Shown in pieces: positions 15,259 through 24,426 of a stretch of 64,000 nt of DNA. Source of the stretch: Comamonas endophytica (lineage in GTDB: Bacteria; Pseudomonadota; Gammaproteobacteria; Burkholderiales; Burkholderiaceae_C); NCBI RefSeq assembly GCF_023634805.2, contig NZ_CP106882.1, positions 62,001 through 126,000 on the forward strand, in the 5' to 3' direction. Position numbers and translations under genes: made by a program. Below the pieces are notes generated by a model. The model made no database searches and was not told the DNA's origin. It saw only the letters and a program-made list of their open reading frames with translations. How positions within the stretch are numbered: the first letter of the stretch is position 1; each line of letters starts with the position of its first letter.

Positions 15259-16986
15259 TCATCCCTTGCTTGAATCACCTTGCACGAAGGCCGCGACTTC
15301 GGAGGCGCGTTGCGTGCGGTCCCCTGCCCGGCTGCCTGTGGGTAGAGCGCCCGAACGATCGATTGCCGAAGCAACCCGTGCGCCCAAGGTCGCGTCCATG
15401 CGTTCGCGCGCCTGGCTGCGCAGCCTGGCCATCTTCTCCTTTCCTACGGCCAGAGACCCCTGGGCCAGAAAACCGGCGGTGCCTGTTGCAGTGGCAAGCG
15501 CACGGCCGAAGCCGGTGTGCCCACGCTGGTCAATGCCTGACACATCGGCCGAGCCAGCGCCAGGTTGCCCGGAGCCTGTCGCCTGCCCACCCGATAGCTC
15601 GGCTCCGGCGCCTTCTCTGGTGGTGCCGGCGTCCATGGAGCGGGTGCCATCGCTGCCTGCGCTTTGACCGCTGCCACTGCGATCGGCGCTGTCGTTGCCG
15701 CCGCTGGCAGCGCTGCCGCTGCTTGCGCTGCTGACGGATGGACTGCCGCCGCCCCTGCCGCCTTCCTCGCTGTCGGCACTGTGCTCGCTACCGCTGGCAC
15801 TCCGGTCATCGTTGCGGGTGCTACTGCTGGAGTCAGCCGTGCCGCTGTCAACTGTCCTGCCAGAGTCCATATCGGCAAATGCGCTTGAGCCTTTGTTATC
15901 CAGCTTGCCCGCAATGTCAGCCATGGCACCCGTGGCGCCGCCTCCTGCCGCCCGGGTATAGGCAGCCATCAACGCCTGGGCACCGCCGGCTCCATGGGCA
16001 GCGCCCGATCGCACGGCCGCGCCCGCCATGCCGGCCGCGGCCGTTGCCGCGCCTGCCGCTCCCATCGCGGCGCCCATCACTGCTCCTGCACCAAAGCTGC
16101 CGATATCGTTTGAAGCACCGCCGGTCACCAGGCCCGCCACCATCGCCGGAAGCTTGCTGGCCAGCATCAACAGCACCAGGCAGAACACCAGCAAGACGAC
16201 CATCTCATTGAGGTTGTTCTCCGCCTTGTTGAATTGCTCGTAGTAACCCTTGAGCAGGTCGTTGCCGATGCCCACCAGCAGGACCATGGTCATCAATTGC
16301 ACGCCCACACCCAAGACGCTCTTGTAGTAATTGATGGCCATGTCGCTGGTCCAGCGGCTGCCGCCGAAGCCCAGAAAGAAGATGCCGGCATACATCAGGA
16401 TCCAGCCCGAAACCAGCAGCAGCAGCATGTTGACGGCCACTGCCGCCAGCAGCAGCAAGATGCCGGCGCTCAGCAGCATGCCAACCAGGCTTTCCACCGG
16501 CGCCCATACCGAGATCTTGGTCACCGACTGCTGCCAGATCTTGAAACCGATATCGATGATGGCGGATGGCGTGATGCTTTGCTGCCCTGCGGCGCTGGCC
16601 CCCAGCTGCTGCATCGATGCGATGATGGAAGAGGCAAACGCCGGCCCGTTTCTCAGCAGCCAGAGGAAAAATCCGAAAAACAGGATGAAGCGGATGAACT
16701 CGGCAAAGAATTCACCGATATCCGCTTTGCGCAGCACCATCATGCCGCCGGTCCAAGCCAGTGAAATCGTGCCCAATGTCCAGAACAGCCAAGTGGCAGC
16801 CTTCATCATCACGTCCTGCCAGGCCGTGGCCTTCACGGAAAATTTCGACACTACCGTGTCGAGCAGGGCCATGTTGTCGAGCGCAGCCTGCGCCGGACCT
16901 GCCAGCAAAAGCAACGCCAGGCTGACACCACAGCACAACCAGATGCGCCCGGATCGCATGGACAACATTGCGGCATGAGATGCCAT
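15259..16986 (-). CDS. trbL: TrbL inner-membrane channel protein (VirB6-like)
   Basis: A 575-residue protein. After a hydrophobic N-terminus (LALLLLAGPAQA) come several membrane helices between about residues 55 and 280 (ATWLFWTLGTISLAW, FIRFILFFGFFLWLL, AGILLLLAAVAVNMLLLLV), followed by an Ala/Gly-rich segment and a long Ser/Gly/Asp-rich tail (about 370-540) of low complexity. This is the plan of P-type TrbL, the polytopic core of the transfer channel. The ATG at 16986 is preceded by GAGGAGG. The tail probably varies strongly between relatives. Confidence 0.92.
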   Translation of the reverse strand: MASHAAMLSMRSGRIWLCCGVSLALLLLAGPAQAALDNMALLDTVVSKFSVKATAWQDVMMKAATWLFWTLGTISLAWTGGMMVLRKADIGEFFAEFIRFILFFGFFLWLLRNGPAFASSIIASMQQLGASAAGQQSITPSAIIDIGFKIWQQSVTKISVWAPVESLVGMLLSAGILLLLAAVAVNMLLLLVSGWILMYAGIFFLGFGGSRWTSDMAINYYKSVLGVGVQLMTMVLLVGIGNDLLKGYYEQFNKAENNLNEMVVLLVFCLVLLMLASKLPAMVAGLVTGGASNDIGSFGAGAVMGAAMGAAGAATAAAGMAGAAVRSGAAHGAGGAQALMAAYTRAAGGGATGAMADIAGKLDNKGSSAFADMDSGRTVDSGTADSSSSTRNDDRSASGSEHSADSEEGGRGGGSPSVSSASSGSAASGGNDSADRSGSGQSAGSDGTRSMDAGTTREGAGAELSGGQATGSGQPGAGSADVSGIDQRGHTGFGRALATATGTAGFLAQGSLAVGKEKMARLRSQARERMDATLGARVASAIDRSGALPTGSRAGDRTQRASEVAAFVQGDSSKG

Positions 16987-16998
16987 GGTGCGGCCTCC

Positions 16999-17310
16999 TC
17001 AGGGGTTGATGCTCAGCCAGTCGCGCGGGTTGGGCATATAGCCCATACGCTGAGCGTTGGCTGCTTCCCTATGGAAGACCACGCGCTTTCCATGCGGCAG
17101 GGCAAGCCATTCCAGCGGTTCAACGAGCTGAGCCGTGCGTGGTGTGGAATTGCAAAATTGCTTGGAATCAGCGCGCCAGCTCGGGTTGGCCATGCGCGTG
17201 ACATTGACGAGCTTGCAGTTTTCCTCGCTGGCCTTGGGCCATTGCGGCATGCCGCAATCTGTCAAAGCCAATGCCAGCAGCGGCGAAAGCGTCCAGATGG
17301 GGGAAGCCAC
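16999..17310 (-). CDS. trbK: TrbK-position lipoprotein, probable entry exclusion
   Basis: A 103-residue protein with a short hydrophobic start and a lipobox-like LALALTDC, followed by a polar domain with several cysteines. It occupies the place of trbK (entry-exclusion lipoprotein) between trbJ and trbL but is longer than RK2 TrbK, and sequence likeness is weak. The start is a GTG at 17310 preceded by AAGGAG. Its C-terminus, NPRDWLSINP, echoes that of TrbJ (NPLNWLSIKR). The symbol is given on position. Confidence 0.6.
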   Translation of the reverse strand: MASPIWTLSPLLALALTDCGMPQWPKASEENCKLVNVTRMANPSWRADSKQFCNSTPRTAQLVEPLEWLALPHGKRVVFHREAANAQRMGYMPNPRDWLSINP

Positions 17311-17321
17311 GACGGTCTCCT

Positions 17322-18104
17322 TCAGCGTTTGATGCTCAGCCAGTTCAGCGGATTGGGGGTATCGCCAAGACGTGGAGCCAGCGCACCCTTGCGGGAAGCC
17401 TGCGCGAGCGCCTCACGGTCGGCTTGCACCTGCTGGCGTGCGGCCAGTGCCGTGCTCTGGGCAATCAGCACAGCGCGAATCTGCTGCAGTTGATACGCGA
17501 CGTGGCTGGCCAGTTGGTTGGCAGCGCCCAGCGCCTGCATTTGTCCAGCGGCCCCCTGCGCGCCCTCTTGCAGCTCCTTCAATTGAAGCGCGTCGCTTCG
17601 CATCGACTGATGCTGCCGGTCCAGGCTGCGCAACAGCGCGTCATTGGCGCTTTTCTGCGTTTGCGCTCCCAGCCGCCCCTGCTCCTCGGACACCTGTGCC
17701 CGCTGCGCCGCACTGCAATCGGTATTGAAACAGGCCGATGACTGGTAACCATCCACATCCTTGAACCTTTGCAGATGCTTCTCGAGACTGCCAGCCTGCT
17801 GGCGGTAGTGGTCCAGGGTGCCCATGGCAGTGCGCAGCCGGCTTATGGTGACCTGGGCCTGGTCCCAGACATACCGGGGAGGCACTTTCGAGTTCTCCAG
17901 CATGTTTGCGTACTGCTTCAACTGGAGGTCGTACTGCTCTATCTGCTTGGCTGTCTGCGCTACCGCCTCCACGGCTGACTTCGTGGTCTGGGCGAAGTTG
18001 CCGGCATCAAACACGGGAATGCCACCCGCCCGCGCGGCGCAGACGCACACTGCCCAAGCCACGGCCGTATTGATCGCGAAAAATTTCGGGAAATGCCGCT
18101 TCAT
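17322..18104 (-). CDS. trbJ: TrbJ pilus-associated protein (VirB5-like)
   Basis: A 260-residue secreted protein. A signal peptide (VAWAVCVCAARA) precedes the TrbJ signature GIPVFDAGNFAQTT and long amphipathic helices (QTAKQIEQYDLQLKQYANML). The two central cysteines (CFNTDC) are typical. It probably sits at the pilus tip or base. The ATG at 18104 is preceded by GAGGAGG. The upstream ATG five codons earlier has no ribosome site. Confidence 0.9.
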   Translation of the reverse strand: MKRHFPKFFAINTAVAWAVCVCAARAGGIPVFDAGNFAQTTKSAVEAVAQTAKQIEQYDLQLKQYANMLENSKVPPRYVWDQAQVTISRLRTAMGTLDHYRQQAGSLEKHLQRFKDVDGYQSSACFNTDCSAAQRAQVSEEQGRLGAQTQKSANDALLRSLDRQHQSMRSDALQLKELQEGAQGAAGQMQALGAANQLASHVAYQLQQIRAVLIAQSTALAARQQVQADREALAQASRKGALAPRLGDTPNPLNWLSIKR

Positions 18105-18115
18105 GCTGTGCCTCC

Positions 18116-19459
18116 TCAATAGTCAAACGCCCGGTACGGCTGGGGAAAACTCAGATCCTTGGTGACGACCACGTTGAAGCGGTAGCCCGGCCGGATTTCC
18201 AGGGTGGGCGCGATGCCCATGTTCTTGGCGATCATCTGTGCCGTGACCTGGCCCAGTTGCTGGCCCAGGGCCTCGCTCAGCGCGCTGCTGGTGGTGGGTG
18301 CGTTGCCGAAGGGCGACTGGGTATCGCGCTGGCTGATCGCGATACCGGCGGTGACGCCCGACATCAGCAGCGCCGAGCCAAAGAGCCGCAGGTAATGGTT
18401 GTTGGTGCGGTCATGGAAACCGGACCGACCAGCGCCATCGGCGCCGGGCATGGCGCCGATATCCATGGCCTTGCCATCGGGAAACACGATGCGCTGCCAT
18501 GCCACCAGCACGCGCGACTGGCCGTAGGCCACTTCGCTGGCGTACTGGCCCACCAAGCGCGCGCCCTGCGGTATCAGCCTCCATCTACCGGTGGCGGTGT
18601 CGAACACGTCCTGGCTCACCTGGGCCACGATCTGGCCGGGCAGATCGGAATTGATGCCGGAAATCAGCATGGCCGGCAGCACGAAGCCGGCGCGCAGCAG
18701 ATAGGGGCTGCGCGGCGCCTCGGGCTGCTCGTCGAGCTGCCAGCGATCGCCGCCCTTGCCCTGTGGCTGGAACTGCGCGTAATCCGGGTTGCCATCTACC
18801 GCGTCATGCCCGCTGCCCTCGGCTGCTGCCCCTGCGGCACTACCACGCTGCAGCTGCTGCAGCCGTGCCTGGTAAGCAGCGCTTGGGTCGCCCGGCGCCT
18901 GGGCATCGATCTGCTGGCGGGCTGCCGCCAAACGGGCCAACGCTTCTTCGCGCGATGCTGCCGCGCTGCCACGGGCGGGAGCCGAGGCCGCGCTGCGTGC
19001 AGCCTCCATGCGCACGCCGGTCTTGGCCTTGATGGCCTCCTCGAGCTGCTGCAGCTTGAGCATATGAACGCGCTGCGCGTCCTCGTTGACCGAAGCCGGA
19101 CCGGCGGCCTGCGGCGGCGGGGGCGGTACGTCGAGGTTATCCGGGCGCGCGATATCGATGGATAGCGGCATCGGAACCTCCGGGGGCGGCCGATGTTCGG
19201 CCTGGATGATGCCTCCCTTGCGCGCGCCGGCTATTTCCTGCGCGAAGGCATTGCTGCTGCCGGTTTTTCCATCCGGCGCAGCGACCGGGTGGCTCTGCCC
19301 CGCAGCGCGGTCGGCAGCCACCAGCGCCATGATCAGCAGGAACACCGCCATGGCGGATATGGCGATGTACAGCGGCAGATTGTTGACACGCCGCACTCCC
19401 GTGCCGCGGGCCATACCCGCAGGCGAGCCCAGCGGGGACATCCGGTCTATGGCCGCCAT
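18116..19459 (-). CDS. trbI: TrbI core-complex protein (VirB10-like)
   Basis: A 447-residue protein with a short cytosolic head, one membrane helix (about residues 28-50), a Pro-rich spacer (DVPPPPPQAAG) and a coiled segment (about 120-190). The VirB10 beta-barrel domain makes up the C-terminal half (LRAGFVLPAMLISGINSDLPG, IPQGARLVGQYAS, GADGAGRSG). It spans both membranes and gates the channel. It is separated from trbH by two bases. Confidence 0.93.
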   Translation of the reverse strand: MAAIDRMSPLGSPAGMARGTGVRRVNNLPLYIAISAMAVFLLIMALVAADRAAGQSHPVAAPDGKTGSSNAFAQEIAGARKGGIIQAEHRPPPEVPMPLSIDIARPDNLDVPPPPPQAAGPASVNEDAQRVHMLKLQQLEEAIKAKTGVRMEAARSAASAPARGSAAASREEALARLAAARQQIDAQAPGDPSAAYQARLQQLQRGSAAGAAAEGSGHDAVDGNPDYAQFQPQGKGGDRWQLDEQPEAPRSPYLLRAGFVLPAMLISGINSDLPGQIVAQVSQDVFDTATGRWRLIPQGARLVGQYASEVAYGQSRVLVAWQRIVFPDGKAMDIGAMPGADGAGRSGFHDRTNNHYLRLFGSALLMSGVTAGIAISQRDTQSPFGNAPTTSSALSEALGQQLGQVTAQMIAKNMGIAPTLEIRPGYRFNVVVTKDLSFPQPYRAFDY

Positions 19460-19461
19460 GG

Positions 19462-19938
19462 CTACTCCTTGCGCACCCAGGCGCCGGCCGGCACGAGCTG
19501 GCCTTCATGCGCCTGGTAGACGCGGGTCAATGTCTGGCTGCCCACGAGCAGGCCGATGCGGTACAGCCCCGGGCCGGCGGCCTGATCGAGCACATAGCCC
19601 AGAGGCACACCGGAGGCGGATGACGGCGTGGCTGCGGGTGCCGGCGCGGCCGCAGCCGCCTGGGCATCGGATGCCGGCTTGAAATCCTCCAGTGCATAGC
19701 CGCTGGCACGCAAGCCAGCCGCCAATGGCTGGCCAAAGGGGTCTGAAGTGGCCTGCTGCAGCTTGAAGCGGGTACTTCCGGGCGGATAGAGCAATACCAG
19801 TTGCCTCACCGCTGCATCTGCCAGTTGCTGCTGCACCGGCGCGGGTGCATCGCTGAAGTTGCCTGAAGTGTTGGCACCTGTTGCCGCGCAGCCGGCAAGG
19901 CTGGCCAGCAGCAGGGTGCAGTAGATGAAGCGGATCAT
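19462..19938 (-). CDS. trbH: TrbH outer-membrane lipoprotein (VirB7-like role)
   Basis: A 158-residue lipoprotein with lipobox LASLAGC (Cys17). A TrbH-like domain follows (QLVLLYPPGSTRFKLQQ, PLAAGLRASGYALE), then an Ala/Pro-rich linker and a C-terminal domain (LYRIGLLVGSQTLTRVYQ). It anchors the TrbG/TrbI core at the outer membrane. The start overlaps the trbG stop by four bases. Confidence 0.88.
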   Translation of the reverse strand: MIRFIYCTLLLASLAGCAATGANTSGNFSDAPAPVQQQLADAAVRQLVLLYPPGSTRFKLQQATSDPFGQPLAAGLRASGYALEDFKPASDAQAAAAAPAPAATPSSASGVPLGYVLDQAAGPGLYRIGLLVGSQTLTRVYQAHEGQLVPAGAWVRKE

Positions 19939-20825
19939 GGCCGTGCTCCCCGGGTGATGGTGACGCGCTCCTGGCTGCGGCCTACGCCCGCCACCAGCAC
20001 CGCCTTGTCGAACACCGAATCGACGATGTAGCGGTCCCCCTGGACGCGGTAATTGACCATTACCGTGTCATCGCCCTGCAGCAGGCCCCCCTCCTTGCGC
20101 ACCACCAGCAGCGCCGGCGCTTCGGTTTGCTGCATGGCGCCCGGCATTTCAATGATGGTCTTGCGGCCGTCGTTGTAGACGCGCACCGGTTTCCAGCGCG
20201 CCGCTCCCGCAATGTCATAGGCAAAGTCCAGGTTGCCCAGGTATTCGCCTGTGGAAGCCAGGGTGCGCTGCTGCTGCTCCTGGCTGGCGCGGGTCTTGAG
20301 CGCATCCCATTTGGCCAACGCTTCCTCTGGATAGGTGAAGCCGACGCGCGGCATGAACGCCGTGCGGTGCGAGCGCAGGCGCAGATGGTAGGTGCGCCTG
20401 TCGGTGGACACGATCAGCGAGGTCTCCAGACCCACGTCCATGGGCTTGATCACCAGGTGCTGCACTTCGGCGGCCCCGCTGCCGGTGACGGCCGGCTCCA
20501 CCGTCCAGCGAGCGGCATCGCCCAGGTGGATGGAGTTGACCTGCTCGCCGGCCTGCAGCTCGATATCGCAGACCTGCAGTACCGCGCAGACGATGCTCGG
20601 CTGCTGCGCGCCGAACAGAAAGCGCACCGTTCCATCGCTGCCGGCCACAGGCTGCAGGCCCTTCGCGTCGGGATTGCGCCATTTGTTGGCAATGGCAATG
20701 GCGGCTTTTTCCTGCGCCGTGAGTTGGGGGTTGGCGTTGGAAAAATACAGCTCGTTCAGCCGCGGCTCGGCCGCGCCGACGGTGCTCAGGGCGCCCAGCG
20801 ACAGCGCCAAAATGACCTTGTGCAT
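19935..20825 (-). CDS. trbG: TrbG core-complex protein (VirB9-like)
   Basis: A 296-residue periplasmic/outer-membrane protein with a signal peptide (LALSLGALSTVGAAE). The VirB9/CagX fold is seen in the N-terminal half (VCAVLQVCDIELQAGEQV, ALWTV-like region ARWTVEPA, HLVIKPMDVGLETSLIV, RTYHLRLRS) and the C-terminal half (NLDFAYDI, PVRVYNDGRKTIIEMP). It forms the outer ring of the channel with TrbH and TrbI. Confidence 0.92.
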   Translation of the reverse strand: MHKVILALSLGALSTVGAAEPRLNELYFSNANPQLTAQEKAAIAIANKWRNPDAKGLQPVAGSDGTVRFLFGAQQPSIVCAVLQVCDIELQAGEQVNSIHLGDAARWTVEPAVTGSGAAEVQHLVIKPMDVGLETSLIVSTDRRTYHLRLRSHRTAFMPRVGFTYPEEALAKWDALKTRASQEQQQRTLASTGEYLGNLDFAYDIAGAARWKPVRVYNDGRKTIIEMPGAMQQTEAPALLVVRKEGGLLQGDDTVMVNYRVQGDRYIVDSVFDKAVLVAGVGRSQERVTITRGARP

Positions 20826-20837
20826 ATGGATTGCCTC

Positions 20838-21581
20838 TCAAAGCTGCTTGGACCAGGAGAAATCACGGGCATAGATGCCCAACGGGTTGTTGCGCACCTG
20901 CTCCTCGGTGGTTTGCGCCGTAGGCGCCACGGTGTAGACCGTCACCAGTGAGCGCATGCGTACCGGCTCGCCTTTGGGTACGCCCTGGCGATCGTGTGTG
21001 GTTTCCACCCAGTCCACCTGCCAGGTGTCGGGTGTCTGCGGCAGCACGGACAGGATCTCGGTGCTCACGGTTTCCTGGGTCGCCCTCTTGAACGGGCTGC
21101 TGTCCTCGCTGCCGTTGAGCCAAGCGTTGGCTTTCTGAGTTGCGGGATCGTCGGCAGACAGCATGGAGTACGCCCGGAACACCGCCTTGCGCTGCAAGGC
21201 CACGTCGGGCGTCACGAGGCGCAGGTCGCTGATGAACGAAGCCACGGCCGCGTGCACCACGCGCGGGTCGGCGCCGGCCGCGCGCCCGGCTGGCGCAATC
21301 GCCAGCGGCTGGCCCAGCTTGTCGACCTCCACCACATAGGGCACGAACTTCGACTGGCTGCCGATATAGACCAGCCCGCCGACCGCGGCCAGCACGATCA
21401 GCAGCGACATCAGCCCGAGCAGCTGCCAGGCCTGGCGCGACGACACCAACGCACCGACATGTTCGTTCCAGCCGCGCCGCGCGTTCAGGTAGGGGTTGTC
21501 GCTTTCTTCGCCGCGTGCCTGCGCCGGCCCGGCACTCGAGGGGGAATGCAACCAGCCCCCGATGGTGTGTGCAATGTTCAT
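20838..21581 (-). CDS. trbF: TrbF inner-membrane assembly factor (VirB8-like)
   Basis: A 247-residue protein with one membrane helix (about residues 53-74) and a VirB8 periplasmic domain (FVPYVVEVDKLG, SFISDLRLVTPD, AYSMLSADDPATQKANAWL, QVDWVETTHDRQG). It is an assembly hub linking the inner-membrane complex and the periplasmic parts. The start overlaps the end of trbE by four bases. Confidence 0.93.
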   Translation of the reverse strand: MNIAHTIGGWLHSPSSAGPAQARGEESDNPYLNARRGWNEHVGALVSSRQAWQLLGLMSLLIVLAAVGGLVYIGSQSKFVPYVVEVDKLGQPLAIAPAGRAAGADPRVVHAAVASFISDLRLVTPDVALQRKAVFRAYSMLSADDPATQKANAWLNGSEDSSPFKRATQETVSTEILSVLPQTPDTWQVDWVETTHDRQGVPKGEPVRMRSLVTVYTVAPTAQTTEEQVRNNPLGIYARDFSWSKQL

Positions 21582-24115
21582 GCCGCCTCCTTGTAGTCAT
21601 TCAGTTGCAGATTGCGCGCGGCGAGCCAGGGCTCAACCCAGGCTGCGCCATGCCGGGCTTCGAGCCCCTTGATGGTGCCCAGCGATTCCTTGTCCGAGGC
21701 ACCGACGAAGGCCAGCGCCAGCGGCCCGAGTGCCAGGTCATATAGGCGCCGGCCGCTTTCGGAGACGTAGTAGTACTGCCGCTTCGGGGTCGCCGTAGCA
21801 AGGATGTCGATCTGCCGCGCATTGAGTCCCATGCGCCGGTACAGCGCGGCGGTGTCCTCATCGCGCGCATACACGTTGGGAAGGAAGATCTTGGTGGCCG
21901 TCGACTCGACAATCACGTCGAGAATGCCCGACTGGGCCGCATCGGACAGGCTCTGGGTCGCCATCAACACCAGGCAATTGGCCTTGCGCATGACCTTGAG
22001 CCATTCGCGGATCTTGGCGCGGAACACCGGGTGCCCCAGCATCAGCCAGGCCTCGTCGAGGATGATGGCGGCGGGCTGGCCCTTGAGGCTGCGTTCGATG
22101 CGCCGGAACAGATACAGCAGCGTCGGCAAGGCGTACTTCTCGCCCAGGCCCATCAGCTCCTCGATCTCGAACACCGTGAAGTCCGACAGCTGCAGACCGT
22201 CTTCCTGCGCGTCCAGCAGATGGCCCATGCAGCCGTCGACGGTGTACTGGCGCAGCGCCTCGCGGATGGTTTCGTCCTGGATCGTCACCGTGAGCTCCGA
22301 TAGCGTGCGCGCGCCGCTGGCATGCATGTTCATGACCGCATTGCCGACCTCGTTGCGCTGCGCCGGCGTGCTCACCACGTGGTTGAGCGCGAGCAGCGAG
22401 TCGATCCATTCCATGGCCCAGGCCCGGTCGGCTCGGGTGTCGAGGAACTGCAGCGGGCAGAAGGCCAGCTTGTCGTCGTCTGCCGCCACGTTGAAATGCC
22501 GGCCGCCCACGGCCTTGGCCAGCGGATACATGGACAGGCCCTTGTCGAACGCATGGATGCACATGCCTGGATAGCGCCGCAGCTGCGCGGCCAGCAAGGC
22601 AAGGTGGGTGGACTTGCCGGCACCGGTGGGCCCGAACATGAAGGTATGGCCCAGGTCGCGCACATGCAGGTTCAGCCGGAAGGGCGTGGCGCCCTGCGTC
22701 ACGCAGTGCATCAGCGCCGGAGCCAGTGGCGGATACATGGGGCACGGCGCGGCATTCAGCCCGGTCCAGATGCTGCTGGTGGGCAGCAGGTCGGCAAGGT
22801 TCAACGTGTTGATCAGCGGCCGGCGCACGTTCTCCACGCCATGGCCCGGCAGGCTGCCCAGGAAGGCATCGAGAGTGTTGATGGTTTCCACGCGCGCCGC
22901 GAAGCCCAGCCGGTTGACGGCCTTCTCGATCTGCCGCGCCGAGGCCTCGAGCTGCGCGCGATCGGGGTCCATGAGCACCACCACACCGGTGAAATAGCCG
23001 GCGGCCACGAGCCCGCTGTTGATCTCGCCAATGGCTGCCTCGGCATCGGCCACCATCGACAGCGCATCCTGATCGATGGCGCCGGTATGGGTGTTGAATA
23101 CCTGATCGAAGAAGCCGCGCGTCTTTTGCCGCCATTTCTTGCGGAAGCGGTCGAAGTGCTTCACCGCCTCGATGCCGTCCATGAAGATGAAGCGGCTCGA
23201 CCAACGGTATTCGCAGGCCAGTTCGCCCAGCGCCGTCAGCATGCCAGGCGTGGACTCCAGCGGAAAGCCTTCGATGGCCACCACCTGGATGAATTGGCGC
23301 CCGATCTTTGGCACCACGCCGCCCAGCAATTCCTGGCCGCCGAGCAGCGCATCGAGATACATGGGGTTGCGCGGCAACTGCACAGGGTGGTCCAGCCCGG
23401 TGATGCAGCGCTGCAGCCAACGCAGCAGGTCGTCATGCGTGACCCGCGAGCCATCTTCTTGGGTGATCTTCTGGCCACGCAGGCGCTGCAACTCGATGGC
23501 CGAGGACAGGCGCGATTCGACGGCCACGCACTCGCGCTGGAAATGCTCGATCAGACCCTGCGTACGCGCCCGGTGTCCGGGGGCGCGCGTGTCGTCGTCG
23601 AACATCAGCTCGACAAACCTGCGCTGTGCCAGCAGCGGTGGAAAGTAGGTCAGACTCAGGATGAAGTAGCCCTCGTACATCGTCCCGAGCCGCTCGAAGA
23701 GCCGGCGTCGCTCCTCGTCGATCGCGGCCGAGACCGGGTCGGGAAAATGCGAGAGCCCCGAGGCGCCATAGCGCGGCGCCGGCATGCGCACCGCATCGAC
23801 GTGCAGCATCCAGCCATTGCCCAGGCCGGCCAGCGCGTGGTTAATGCGCATGGACACGGCCTCGCGCTGCACGTCGGTGCTGCTGCCGTGGTCTTCGCCC
23901 TTGTAGAGCCAGGCGGCGGTGAAGGATCCGTTCTTGCCGACGATGACACCGTCATCGACCACGGCCGCATAGTTGAGCAGGTCGGCCAGCCCGGCGTCGC
24001 CGCAACGGTGGCGCTTGAGCTTGAGTTGGGCGTCCACGGCGCGGATGCGCAGCAAAAGCCACAGCAGCAGTACCGCGCCCAGCACGGCAATGGAAACGGC
24101 GATGGCGGGGATCAT
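21578..24115 (-). CDS. trbE: TrbE transfer ATPase (VirB4-like)
   Basis: An 845-residue ATPase with two hydrophobic stretches at the N-terminus (IAVSIAVLGAVLLLWLLLRI), a CagE/TrbE N-terminal domain (KNGSFTAAWLYKGEDHGS), Walker A GPTGAGKST (about 492-500) and the Walker B region AAIILDEAWLML. It powers assembly and substrate handling in mating-pair formation. The length matches RK2 TrbE. It overlaps trbD and trbF by four bases each, showing strong coupling. Confidence 0.95.
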   Translation of the reverse strand: MIPAIAVSIAVLGAVLLLWLLLRIRAVDAQLKLKRHRCGDAGLADLLNYAAVVDDGVIVGKNGSFTAAWLYKGEDHGSSTDVQREAVSMRINHALAGLGNGWMLHVDAVRMPAPRYGASGLSHFPDPVSAAIDEERRRLFERLGTMYEGYFILSLTYFPPLLAQRRFVELMFDDDTRAPGHRARTQGLIEHFQRECVAVESRLSSAIELQRLRGQKITQEDGSRVTHDDLLRWLQRCITGLDHPVQLPRNPMYLDALLGGQELLGGVVPKIGRQFIQVVAIEGFPLESTPGMLTALGELACEYRWSSRFIFMDGIEAVKHFDRFRKKWRQKTRGFFDQVFNTHTGAIDQDALSMVADAEAAIGEINSGLVAAGYFTGVVVLMDPDRAQLEASARQIEKAVNRLGFAARVETINTLDAFLGSLPGHGVENVRRPLINTLNLADLLPTSSIWTGLNAAPCPMYPPLAPALMHCVTQGATPFRLNLHVRDLGHTFMFGPTGAGKSTHLALLAAQLRRYPGMCIHAFDKGLSMYPLAKAVGGRHFNVAADDDKLAFCPLQFLDTRADRAWAMEWIDSLLALNHVVSTPAQRNEVGNAVMNMHASGARTLSELTVTIQDETIREALRQYTVDGCMGHLLDAQEDGLQLSDFTVFEIEELMGLGEKYALPTLLYLFRRIERSLKGQPAAIILDEAWLMLGHPVFRAKIREWLKVMRKANCLVLMATQSLSDAAQSGILDVIVESTATKIFLPNVYARDEDTAALYRRMGLNARQIDILATATPKRQYYYVSESGRRLYDLALGPLALAFVGASDKESLGTIKGLEARHGAAWVEPWLAARNLQLNDYKEAA

Positions 24116-24423
24116 CGCGGCAGCCTTTCATGCGCCGCGCGGTTCACGCGAAATGGCGTGCTGCGCGCGCTGTAATAGGCCCTGTAGCGGCGATGGCGCA
24201 GATACACCGGGCGCAGCTTGGGATCGGATTTGGCCATCAACCGGCATGCGAACAGCGCGCCGAACCACAGCCCCAGACCGGCAAATGTGGCGCGCAGCTC
24301 CTGTGCGCTGAACACCAGCGCGAACGCCAGAAGTCCCGAGAACATCACCAGCTCACGGTCGCCGCCCATGAACAGGTTGTCGCGGTTGCCCGAGCGGCGG
24401 ATGGGAATGGAACGCAGTGCCAT
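24112..24423 (-). CDS. trbD: TrbD (VirB3-like)
   Basis: A 103-residue membrane protein with the start motif LRSIPIRRSGNRDNLFMGGDRE and two central hydrophobic helices (LVMFSGLLAFALVF and LGLWFGALFACRLM), the hallmark of TrbD/VirB3. It helps place the VirB4-type ATPase at the membrane. It overlaps trbE by four bases and lies three bases behind trbC. Confidence 0.93.
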   Translation of the reverse strand: MALRSIPIRRSGNRDNLFMGGDRELVMFSGLLAFALVFSAQELRATFAGLGLWFGALFACRLMAKSDPKLRPVYLRHRRYRAYYSARSTPFRVNRAAHERLPR

Positions 24424-24426
24424 GGC

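Noticed and set aside
22322..24175. 617-codon plus-strand frame opposite trbE
   Set aside because: Antisense shadow of a well-supported ATPase gene. Its His/Gln/Arg-rich composition is typical of the opposite frame.
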